Positions 1 to 7,242 of a stretch of 28,650 nt of DNA are shown here, one piece after another. Below the pieces are notes generated by a model. It had not been told where the DNA came from. It made no database searches and saw only the letters and a list, made by a program, of their open reading frames with translations. The position numbers and the translations under genes are program-made. The stretch comes from Sphingobacteriia bacterium (GTDB lineage: Bacteria > Bacteroidota > Bacteroidia > NS11-12g > UBA955): assembly GCA_021151535.1 (NCBI GenBank), contig JAGKXC010000017.1, positions 1 through 28,650 of the forward strand, in the 5' to 3' direction. Each line of letters opens with the position of its first letter. Positions within the stretch are counted from its first letter, which is position 1.

Positions 1-12
1 TGATATAATTTT

Positions 13-48
13 AAAGGGCGATGTTTTACATTGCCCTTTTTGTTTTTT
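13..48 (+). terminator. Rho-independent terminator of the gene left of the window
   Basis: An 11-bp stem with one G-U pair (13-23 with 29-39) and a TTTTA loop is followed by a T-rich tract to 48. The window opens with TGA, which could be the stop codon of the upstream gene. The 5' arm contains a copy of the over-represented heptamer GGGCGAT. Confidence 0.8.
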
Positions 49-68
49 ACGCCTAACTTGCTACTTTT

Positions 69-2324
69 ATGAGATATTTCAAAAAATTACTCATCATATC
101 CGGCTTCATCCATTACTTGAGTATTGGTAATAGTTTTGGTCAACACATCGTTGAAACGCTACCATCTATTGATTTCGCCCATTATCACCCTGCTATTTGT
201 ATGGGTGAATTACCCTACGATTTCAAAAAGAAAAGTTCCGAAAAAGCCAATGAAGAAATTAGCGAAATCAAAGCAAAAGATTTAGCGAAAAAAGAAAAAC
301 AACAAGAGAAAGACCATGCCGTTGCTGCTAGCTTCGCTATCGATCAAATGCTGAGCTCTGGCCAAATTCTTTACGGCGAACACATGTCGCAATATGTAGA
401 AGACGTTGCCGAGAAATTGCTTATCGCCAATCAACAAGAAGAATTATTCAACAAACTCCGTTTCTACGTTCTAAAATCATATGCCCCCAATGCTTACACT
501 ACAAGCAACGGAGCTGTTATCGTTACTGTTGGACTGTTAAGTAGGATTGAAAACGAGGCCCAATTGGCGTTCATTCTATCGCATGAAATCCAACACTATG
601 TACTGAAACATGGATTGAAGCAGTACAAAAAAATTGAATATAGCAGAACCAGAACTGCGACTAACAAAGACAATATCATCAAAGATATTTACCGTTTTTC
701 TAAAGAAAACGAGATGGAAGCCGATTTAAAAGGTTTCGATATGATGGTAAAAGCTGGATACAATTTAAATGAAGGATTGTACGTTTTTGATATGCTCAAA
801 TATGCGGATTATCCATTTTTGGAAATCACATTAAGCATCGATTCATTTGAAAATCAACGCTATAAATTCCCAGCTGAGTTCAAAACCAAAATTCTCGAAC
901 TCGTAAAAACCCAGAACGAAGCCGATGAAAAATCCTTAGTTGATGACGGCAACGACGACAATAGCACCCACCCAAGCCTTGATCGCCGAATCAACATCAT
1001 GAGAGACAAAATCGACGCATCTGGCAACCAAAAAGGGAAACCCGCCTACCTATTGAGCAAAGACAGATTTGAAATGATTAGCAAAATTGCGCGCCACGAA
1101 CTCTTACTAATTTATATCAAACGCGCCGATTTTGGAATGTCGTTCTACCTCAGTTACATGATGGAAAAACTATATGGTAATTCATCATTTTTAGGAGAAA
1201 TCCGGGCGATGTCGTTGTACGGCATTTTCCACCACGCCACGTTGGATCAAAATTTAGATAAATATGGTTGTGACCCAAGTACATCAAAAGGTGAGTGGAA
1301 ACCCATTATCGCAGCATTAAAAGAAATGGAGAAAAAAGACTTGGCAGCATTTGGAGCGGCAGAAATGTACAAGATATATTCTCAGAACAAGCAAAATGAG
1401 TTCATTTATAAACTGTGTAAAGAATACTTCAAGCTGGTGCAAACCAAGGCATTGATTAGACTAGATGACTTTTTGGTGGCAACACCTGTTGAGAACAAAG
1501 ACACCGCAGCCGCTGTTGAAGAAGAATCAACATCTCAACAAATAAAAAACCCTAGAAATCGAATTAAAAGAAATACAGCTACGGGTGCTGCAGTAAACGA
1601 TTATTACATGTATGCTTTCGCAATGGTTAAAGACAAAGCACAATTGGAGAAATTCTTTAACGAAATGCGATATTCTGAAATAATTCCCATAGAAAACACT
1701 GAATTAAAACCTGACTCAAAACACAAAGCAAAATCAGACCCAGTAAACAAGTTGGTTTTATTTCAGCCTAATATCCAAATCTTATATGGCTCAGACAAAA
1801 ACAGAAGTTTATATGAAGAAGAAAGCTTGATAGAGTACTTCAGCCAACATTGGAAAAAAATCGGCAAAAAAGCAGATTTACCCGTAGACATTATCAAAAC
1901 CAGCTTCGGTCAAAACCAAACCACTGCAGATATCAATGCGCATATGGCATTAAATGACTGGATGGCTGAACGACTTAACAACGACACTCAATCTATGTTG
2001 CTATATAACAGTCAATATGTTAGTAGTATAATGAAAGGATACGAAGCCAATCATATAGGATGGGTTAATTATGAATTGAGTTCAACCAAGCGCCCATTCT
2101 CCATTGAGGCTTGTTATACTGCCGTTATTGTTTTTCCATTATTCCCGATTTATCTGGCTTGGCAATTACAAACAGTTTATAGTTACAAAGAAGTTTCCAT
2201 TGTATTCAATACTGAAACTGGAGGAACAACACATGTTGGAAGAAAAACCTACGCACATGGTTTAAAAGATGACTTTCTTAACGCCCAAATTTATGAAACC
2301 TTGTATCGCATTAAAAACAAATAA
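69..2324 (+). CDS. Secreted M48-family zinc metalloprotease with long unrecognised C-terminal region
   Basis: The protein has 751 residues. A signal peptide (about 1-25, cleavage after SFGQ) indicates export; there is no lipobox cysteine. The M48 peptidase core spans roughly 95-320. The zinc-binding HEIQH is at 172-176, the ENEMEAD segment with the third ligand Glu is around 213-219, and the typical M48 motif HPSLDRRI lies near 305. Residues 330-680 are mostly helical and acidic/lysine-rich and I do not recognise a domain there. A hydrophobic segment at about 683-699 could be a membrane anchor or buried strand. The usual M48 partners of bacterial envelopes (BepA, LoiP) are much shorter, so the C-terminal 400 residues are unusual. 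A role in periplasmic protein quality control is an inference from the family. It is followed 16 bases later by an outer membrane barrel gene and then a lipoprotein gene on the same strand, probably one transcript. The start is the first ATG before the signal peptide; an imperfect -7 element (TACTTTT) touches it. Confidence 0.85.
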   Translation: MRYFKKLLIISGFIHYLSIGNSFGQHIVETLPSIDFAHYHPAICMGELPYDFKKKSSEKANEEISEIKAKDLAKKEKQQEKDHAVAASFAIDQMLSSGQILYGEHMSQYVEDVAEKLLIANQQEELFNKLRFYVLKSYAPNAYTTSNGAVIVTVGLLSRIENEAQLAFILSHEIQHYVLKHGLKQYKKIEYSRTRTATNKDNIIKDIYRFSKENEMEADLKGFDMMVKAGYNLNEGLYVFDMLKYADYPFLEITLSIDSFENQRYKFPAEFKTKILELVKTQNEADEKSLVDDGNDDNSTHPSLDRRINIMRDKIDASGNQKGKPAYLLSKDRFEMISKIARHELLLIYIKRADFGMSFYLSYMMEKLYGNSSFLGEIRAMSLYGIFHHATLDQNLDKYGCDPSTSKGEWKPIIAALKEMEKKDLAAFGAAEMYKIYSQNKQNEFIYKLCKEYFKLVQTKALIRLDDFLVATPVENKDTAAAVEEESTSQQIKNPRNRIKRNTATGAAVNDYYMYAFAMVKDKAQLEKFFNEMRYSEIIPIENTELKPDSKHKAKSDPVNKLVLFQPNIQILYGSDKNRSLYEEESLIEYFSQHWKKIGKKADLPVDIIKTSFGQNQTTADINAHMALNDWMAERLNNDTQSMLLYNSQYVSSIMKGYEANHIGWVNYELSSTKRPFSIEACYTAVIVFPLFPIYLAWQLQTVYSYKEVSIVFNTETGGTTHVGRKTYAHGLKDDFLNAQIYETLYRIKNK

Positions 2325-2340
2325 GAAAGGGATAAGCAAA

Positions 2341-3147
2341 ATGAAACAAGCAACGATGAACACAAAGCATTTCTTTTTATTTGTCTTCACAGCGATTATT
2401 GGCTCAAACCTCCTACTCGCTCAACGATTCAATCCTGGCTATTTGGGCTTAAAACAAACCATAAGCCTAGAATCTACCATTAGCCCTTGCAATGCGCTCA
2501 CTGGCAGTAAATTAATGGAAACCAACTTCGGCCTGAATTATGAAAAAGTTTTCAAAAAAAGCTTTGGCCTGCAAGTAGGCGTTCAAAGAATTAACGGACA
2601 TGTTAACCAAGCCAATGCTGATTATTATGATGGAAGTTGGACATACAATACACCATCCTACAACTACTATATTACACCAGCCAAAATGTCGTTTGACTAT
2701 AAAGTTACTGAATTCAACATCACACCCAAATTCTATTTTACTGAAAATGGCGCAGTTGCACCTTATGGTGGCTACTTCGGAATTGATGTTGGTTATTCTT
2801 TCGCAAAAATCAAAGACTCTGTTCAAGTAAACTGGTATCAATATTCATGGTCTGGTGGAAGTAGTACTGTTCCAAATAGTTATTACACATCCACACCATG
2901 GAAGACACACAAAGCCTTAACTCTAGGTTTCAATTTTGGAAACAGAAGATTTATTTCAAGTACCCCTATTTCAATCTTCTACCAATTAAATTTTGCCTAT
3001 ATCATGGCACAAACAACAGCCGAGAATCTAGCCTATTTGGATGCTTCTATCTACAACCACCAAGACTTACTTGAATCCTTCATGATTAGAAACTTCGGCA
3101 ATAAAAAGCTAATTCAGTTCAAATTTGGTCTTGGATATTCCTTTTAA
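2341..3147 (+). CDS. Predicted outer membrane beta-barrel protein, unknown function
   Basis: This 268-residue protein starts with MKQATMNTKHFFLFVF; the frame is open further upstream into the protease gene, but this ATG (or the one at 2356) gives a normal signal peptide ending LLLAQ. The mature part is rich in alternating aromatic, glycine and polar residues, such as YGGYFGIDVGYSF and FGLGYSF. The last residue is Phe, a typical beta-barrel C-terminus recognised by the BAM machinery. No family can be named from the sequence. It sits between a secreted M48 protease and a lipoprotein, all co-directional with short gaps (16 and 19 bases), so a shared envelope role is plausible but unproven. Confidence 0.75.
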   Translation: MKQATMNTKHFFLFVFTAIIGSNLLLAQRFNPGYLGLKQTISLESTISPCNALTGSKLMETNFGLNYEKVFKKSFGLQVGVQRINGHVNQANADYYDGSWTYNTPSYNYYITPAKMSFDYKVTEFNITPKFYFTENGAVAPYGGYFGIDVGYSFAKIKDSVQVNWYQYSWSGGSSTVPNSYYTSTPWKTHKALTLGFNFGNRRFISSTPISIFYQLNFAYIMAQTTAENLAYLDASIYNHQDLLESFMIRNFGNKKLIQFKFGLGYSF

Positions 3148-3166
3148 ATAACAAAAGCAAATTAAC

Positions 3167-3805
3167 ATGAAAAACAACATCATCGTCAGGATTACCCTTT
3201 CTATCATATTAACAAGTCTCGTTTTTATCAGCTGTAAAAAAGATATCCGAGAACCTTCCGTTGTTTATAAAGCACCAGTGTATCCGGCAGCATATTCAAC
3301 TCCACCATGCGAAGCCGATTTTTACCAAGTTGGCAACAATCTTTCATTTGAAAGATCTATAGTTGAAATTATTTCGGGCAGTCTGGCTTTTTATCCATTT
3401 TTCTCGTACATGGACTCAACCGCTTCAACTTATTATAAATCGAATGAATACTACGTTTACAGCTTCCAAGATGCTGTATTTTCTTCTAACAAAATTGAAA
3501 TACTATTCAAGTATTTTAACAGCAACAATACAGGCGTTTACAATATTGTTTCTGAAGACAAGTTGGTTTCAGAAACATTAGAAAACAATGAATGTGTAAT
3601 TCGAGGCAATGCCGGATTTCAAACCTTTGGATCTTCCGGCTATTATAATTTCTCAATTTACCCAACCGATTTTTCTGGCAAACTATATTTGGGCAAAGAT
3701 CGTTATACCAACAAAATGAACTTCTTTGTTTGTGATGCAGATTGTTCCATTTACTACAATGGTTACGAAAGAAGTGCATTACTCACACTCAATTTAACCT
3801 ACTAG
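3167..3805 (+). CDS. Predicted lipoprotein, unknown function
   Basis: The product has 212 residues with a lipoprotein signal: a basic start, a hydrophobic stretch at about 9-20, and a lipobox LVFISC with the acylated Cys at 23 followed by KK. The rest is rich in Tyr, Ser and Asn, with short beta-type segments. No conserved catalytic motif is visible and I do not recognise the family. It is the last gene of the run that begins with the M48 protease and ends 15 bases before a strong bidirectional terminator, so it is probably the operon's last gene. Confidence 0.7.
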   Translation: MKNNIIVRITLSIILTSLVFISCKKDIREPSVVYKAPVYPAAYSTPPCEADFYQVGNNLSFERSIVEIISGSLAFYPFFSYMDSTASTYYKSNEYYVYSFQDAVFSSNKIEILFKYFNSNNTGVYNIVSEDKLVSETLENNECVIRGNAGFQTFGSSGYYNFSIYPTDFSGKLYLGKDRYTNKMNFFVCDADCSIYYNGYERSALLTLNLTY

Positions 3806-3820
3806 TTTACCTTGAACATC

Positions 3821-3855
3821 AAAAAAGCCACGTTCTTACAAACGTGGCTTTTTTT
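3821..3855. terminator. Bidirectional terminator between the lipoprotein gene and dnaJ
   Basis: A perfect 14-bp stem (3821-3834 with 3841-3854) around the six-base loop CTTACA has an A-run at one side and a T-run at the other. It can therefore stop transcription from both converging operons. Confidence 0.9.
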
Positions 3856-3875
3856 ACAATATCTATTATTACCGA

Positions 3876-4991
3876 TTAACTAAAAAAGTCTTTCATTCTA
3901 TCAAAAAACGACTTCTCCTTATCATTGGGTTTGAAGTTTTCGGCATCCAACAATTTCTCCATGGTTGCCTTTTCTTCTGAATTCAATTTGTTAGGAACAA
4001 AAATATTGACAACAATTAATTGATCGCCAGTGCCATATCCGTTAATATCTGGAAAACCTTTACCCTTTAATCGCAATACTTTTCCAGGTTGAGTACCTGC
4101 ATCAATTTTAATTCTAGCTTTTCCATCTAATGTTGGCACCTCAACAGAATCGCCCAAGGCTGCCTGCGGGAATGATAACCATAAATGGTAAATTACATTA
4201 TTCCCATCGCGAGTTAGTTCATCGTGTTCAACACCTTCAACCAAAACTATCAAATCACCAGCAGCACCGCCGCCAGGACCTGCATTTCCTTTGCCATTCA
4301 AACTCAATTGCATGCCATCGGCAACACCTCCTGGAATTTTGATGGTAGTTTCTACTTCTTGAGAAATCAAGCCCTGATCGTTGGCATCCTTTGGCTTACT
4401 CTCAATCATTTTACCTAATCCATTACAAACAGGACAAGGACTTGATGTAGCCATTTGGCCCAAGAATGTATTGGTAACACGTCTAACTGTACCTTGACCA
4501 TTACATTGCTTACAGGTGCCATATTTAACACCTTCCGCTTCAACCATTCTGCGATATTTAACCTTCTTCTCAACACCTGTTTTCATTTCAGGCAAGGTCA
4601 ATTTCAACTTGATACGGATATTCGACCCAACGCTTCTTCTGCTTCCGCCTCTACCGCCTCCGCCGAAAAAGGAACCAAACACATCGCCATCGCCGAAAAT
4701 ATCTCCAAATTGAGAAAAAATATCATCCATGCTAAAGCCATGACCTCCGCCATAACCTCCAGCACCGCCCATTCCAGCATGACCAAATTGGTCATAGCGC
4801 TGCTTTTTATCGGGATTACTTAAAACATCGTACGCTTCGGCGGCTTCTTTAAACTTCTCTTCCGCCTCTTTATCGCCAGGATTTTTATCCGGGTGAAATT
4901 TGATTGCTAACTTTCTATATGCCTTCTTGATTTCCTCTGCAGATGCACTTTTGCTCACCCCAAGGATATCATAAAAATCTCTTTTACTCAT
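3876..4991 (-). CDS. dnaJ: Molecular chaperone DnaJ (Hsp40), form with two CxxCxGxG repeats
   Basis: This is the co-chaperone that binds unfolded proteins and stimulates the ATPase of DnaK in the cytoplasm. The 371 residues show the J domain (about 4-68) with HPD at 33-35, a Gly/Phe-rich linker (70-120), a cysteine region, and the two C-terminal substrate-binding beta domains (for example GVADGMQLSLNGKGNAGPGG). The cysteine region has only two CxxCxGxG repeats, at 160-167 and 186-193, where classical DnaJ has four. From spacing and flanking sequence (RVTNTFLGQM between them) the retained ones match repeats 2 and 3, which form zinc centre II; repeats 1 and 4 (zinc centre I) are absent. I recall similar reduced forms in other Bacteroidota, so it is probably functional. 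It follows grpE with a 1-base gap. Confidence 0.96.
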   Translation of the reverse strand: MSKRDFYDILGVSKSASAEEIKKAYRKLAIKFHPDKNPGDKEAEEKFKEAAEAYDVLSNPDKKQRYDQFGHAGMGGAGGYGGGHGFSMDDIFSQFGDIFGDGDVFGSFFGGGGRGGSRRSVGSNIRIKLKLTLPEMKTGVEKKVKYRRMVEAEGVKYGTCKQCNGQGTVRRVTNTFLGQMATSSPCPVCNGLGKMIESKPKDANDQGLISQEVETTIKIPGGVADGMQLSLNGKGNAGPGGGAAGDLIVLVEGVEHDELTRDGNNVIYHLWLSFPQAALGDSVEVPTLDGKARIKIDAGTQPGKVLRLKGKGFPDINGYGTGDQLIVVNIFVPNKLNSEEKATMEKLLDAENFKPNDKEKSFFDRMKDFFS

Positions 4992-4992
4992 A

Positions 4993-5574
4993 TTAATTTC
5001 CTACTACAACTTTAGCAAAACGAATCATCTTATCGTGCAACATGTATCCCTTTTCCACCTCATCAATCACTTTGCCTTTCATGTCTTCTGTTGGAGCCGC
5101 AAATTGGGTAATCGCTTCATGTTTCTCAACATCAAAAACCTCTCCCACACTTTGAACAGCCTGCAATCCAGATTTTTGCAATACACCCATGAGTTTTTGA
5201 TAAATCAAATCAATACCCTCTCTCGTTTGTGCATTTGCCTCCGTTTTCTCCATAGCCTTAATCGCCCTTTCAAAATCATCTACTACAGGCAACAAACTAA
5301 TAATCAAATCTTTAGATGCCGTTTGCATCCAATCGATTCTGTCTTTGGCTGTACGCTTTCTGAAATTATCAAATTCGCTATATAACCTCAAGTATTTATC
5401 CTTCTCGTCTTGCAACATTTGATTCATATCTGAACTGCCATTGGCTGTATTTTCTTGATTATCATCCGACAATTTGGCACCGTCATTTACTGAATTCTCA
5501 ACCTTCTCGTCGTGATTCACATTTACATTCTCCTGATTTTGATCATTATTCATATGCATTTCCTCTGGATTCAT
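4993..5574 (-). CDS. grpE: Nucleotide exchange factor GrpE
   Basis: GrpE releases ADP from DnaK and so resets the Hsp70 cycle. The 193-residue product has an Asn/Glu/Asp-rich disordered N-terminus (about 1-50), a long dimerising coiled coil (about 50-110, including LRLYSEFDNFRKRT) and the C-terminal beta-wing with the GrpE signature GYMLHDKMIRFAKVVV. The annotated ATG is followed by further Met codons at residues 6 and 8, so the exact start is uncertain by a few residues. Its stop is one base before the dnaJ start, indicating a grpE-dnaJ operon. I see no CIRCE inverted repeat (TTAGCACTC-N9-GAGTGCTAA) upstream, so HrcA control is not supported. A weak -7 match (TAAACTTG, minus strand, 5627-5634) is the best promoter candidate. 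Confidence 0.96.
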   Translation of the reverse strand: MNPEEMHMNNDQNQENVNVNHDEKVENSVNDGAKLSDDNQENTANGSSDMNQMLQDEKDKYLRLYSEFDNFRKRTAKDRIDWMQTASKDLIISLLPVVDDFERAIKAMEKTEANAQTREGIDLIYQKLMGVLQKSGLQAVQSVGEVFDVEKHEAITQFAAPTEDMKGKVIDEVEKGYMLHDKMIRFAKVVVGN

Positions 5575-5788
5575 AAGATTTTTTTAAACGTTTACTTCTG
5601 TTAATTCACTTAAATACAATCATTAACAAGTTTAGATCAGGCTTTCCGAAAAACTTGATTCACTGTTTTTTAAACTAAATTAACTCATCCCATTTTTTCA
5701 ACAACTCTGCCAAAAAAAATAAATGTCATCTTGGCAGAAACAATTTCCTTTTTCAATTGTATGTTTTTTGTCATATATTCGGAAATTC

Positions 5789-6373
5789 ATGTTCACAGGT
5801 ATTATAGAATTTGTCGCAAAAATTTTGGAAGTTCGTACGCAGAATACGAATCTTCACATCCATGTGGAATGTGAATTTCTTCCAGAAGTAAAAATCGATC
5901 AAAGTATCGCCCATAATGGGGTCTGCCTTACAGTAACCGAAATCACCAATCAAGGATATTGGGTTACGGCTATTCAGGAAACAATAAATAGAACCAATTT
6001 AGCCAATTTAAAACCCGGCAATTTGGTCAATATTGAAAGATGTATGATGGCCTCGTCACGGTTTGATGGACATTATGTTCAAGGACATGTAGATTGCACA
6101 GGCCTTATTGATGAGATTCATGATGTAGACGGTTCTAACCTAATTTTCATCCAACATCCTGCCGATGCCGGCATCACTGTAAACAAAGGCAGCATCACTG
6201 TGAATGGCATTAGTTTAACGGTAGTTGATTCTTTCCCAGACGCCTTTAGCGTTGCTATCATCCCTTATACTTGGGAACATACCAACCTAAAAACTCTAAA
6301 CGTAGGCGATGCGGTAAATATCGAATTTGACATCATTGGGAAGTACATTCAAAAATACCAATCATTAATATAA
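5789..6373 (+). CDS. ribE: Riboflavin synthase, alpha subunit
   Basis: The enzyme dismutates two 6,7-dimethyl-8-ribityllumazine molecules to riboflavin and a pyrimidinedione, the last step of vitamin B2 synthesis. The 194-residue length and MFTGI start are typical. The two lumazine-binding barrels are visible as paralogous halves: HNGVCLTV at 42-49 (with the conserved Cys46) in the first and VNGISLTVV at 138-146 in the second, linked by GHVDCTG at 99-105. The open frame extends 22 codons upstream, but homologues begin at MFTGI, so that ATG is chosen. It stands alone here, away from other rib genes. I looked for an FMN riboswitch in the 214-base upstream gap and did not find one. Confidence 0.95.
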   Translation: MFTGIIEFVAKILEVRTQNTNLHIHVECEFLPEVKIDQSIAHNGVCLTVTEITNQGYWVTAIQETINRTNLANLKPGNLVNIERCMMASSRFDGHYVQGHVDCTGLIDEIHDVDGSNLIFIQHPADAGITVNKGSITVNGISLTVVDSFPDAFSVAIIPYTWEHTNLKTLNVGDAVNIEFDIIGKYIQKYQSLI

Positions 6374-6390
6374 TTTCTTTTATATCCACC

Positions 6391-6549
6391 ATGAAACAAC
6401 ATTCCAAACTTTTCAGTTTTTCCGTTGTTAATTGGATGGTCTACAGAAATTCATGGGCAGCCTTATTTATAAGCATTCCAAATACCTACACCCCAAGGCC
6501 TCAAAATCCTTTTCCATTGGGGAAATTTCTTACTTTTGCAATTATCTGA
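6391..6549 (+). CDS. Possible small ORF of 52 codons between ribE and sdhC (doubtful)
   Basis: An ATG-to-TGA frame encodes 52 residues beginning MKQHSKLFSFSV and ending GKFLTFAII. It fills almost the whole gap between riboflavin synthase and sdhC. Against it being a gene, the likely sdh promoter (-7 element at 6531-6538) lies inside its last codons, and it has no recognisable domain. It may be a chance open frame in the sdh leader region. Confidence 0.2.
   Translation: MKQHSKLFSFSVVNWMVYRNSWAALFISIPNTYTPRPQNPFPLGKFLTFAII
6531..6538 (+). promoter_or_regulatory. -7 promoter element of the sdhCAB operon
   Basis: TACTTTTG matches the Bacteroidota -7 consensus TAnnTTTG exactly and lies 28 bases upstream of the sdhC ATG. 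No clear -33 TTTG is found at the usual 19-21 base spacing, so the assignment rests on the -7 box and position. Confidence 0.55.
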
Positions 6550-6566
6550 GAATTGTTTAATAACTT

Positions 6567-7235
6567 ATGAAATTATTATCATTCCTGTTTTCATCCACTA
6601 TTGGCAGAAAACTTGTCATGGCACTAACAGGTGTACTCCTGATTGCCTTCTTATTGGTGCATTGTGGCATCAATGCTTGCATTTATTTTATGGATGGCGG
6701 CGCTACATTTAATGCAGCGGCGGAATTCATGAGCTACACCTGGTACATTAGGGCGATGGAAATTGGACTTTTTATAGGTCTAATTTTACACATTGTTCAA
6801 GGTTTGTATTTAACTGCAACCAATAATACCAAGCGTGCTCAAAAATATGCGGTGAATGGGTCCAACGCCAACAGTACTTGGTACAGTAGAAGTATGGGTC
6901 TTTTGGGAACCATCATTTTGTTATTCCTCGTTGTTCACTTAAAGCATTTCTGGGTTGAAAGCCGTTTTGCTCATAGCATCAATGAAGAAAATACTTTATT
7001 CAATGTAATGACAGTGGTATTCCAAGATCCAATGGTAGTTGTAATTTATGTCTTGGGTTGTTTAAGTTTAGCTTACCACTTGTTACATGGTTTTCAAAGC
7101 GCATTCCAAACTTTGGGTATTAACCACAAAAGCTACACCCCAATTATCCAATCGATTGGAACATGCTTTTCAATCGCCATTCCTTTAATTTTCGCAAGCA
7201 TGCCCGTTACCATGTACTTGGGCTTAATTCATTAA
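6567..7235 (+). CDS. sdhC: Succinate dehydrogenase / fumarate reductase cytochrome b558 subunit
   Basis: This is the membrane anchor of respiratory complex II, carrying haem b and passing electrons between the FeS subunit and (in Bacteroidota) menaquinone. The 222 residues form about five transmembrane helices, near 15-37, 62-85, 110-130, 152-175 and 195-217. Candidate haem-ligand histidines are H32, H75, H124 or H127, and H171 or H174, all within or at the edges of helices, as in the di-haem single-subunit b558 family. It is followed by the flavoprotein gene after 7 bases and the FeS gene beyond that; a single-subunit anchor in the order C-A-B matches the non-classical type found in Bacteroidota. 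Direction of catalysis (succinate oxidation or fumarate reduction) cannot be told from the sequence. Confidence 0.93.
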   Translation: MKLLSFLFSSTIGRKLVMALTGVLLIAFLLVHCGINACIYFMDGGATFNAAAEFMSYTWYIRAMEIGLFIGLILHIVQGLYLTATNNTKRAQKYAVNGSNANSTWYSRSMGLLGTIILLFLVVHLKHFWVESRFAHSINEENTLFNVMTVVFQDPMVVVIYVLGCLSLAYHLLHGFQSAFQTLGINHKSYTPIIQSIGTCFSIAIPLIFASMPVTMYLGLIH

Positions 7236-7242
7236 TATCAGT

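Noticed and set aside
4455..4823. A 122-codon open frame antisense to dnaJ
   Set aside because: It is the low-complexity shadow of the Gly/Phe-rich region and zinc region of dnaJ.
5575..5788. Possible FMN riboswitch before riboflavin synthase, or CIRCE element before grpE
   Set aside because: I did not find the conserved FMN riboswitch stems or the TTAGCACTC-N9-GAGTGCTAA inverted repeat in this gap.
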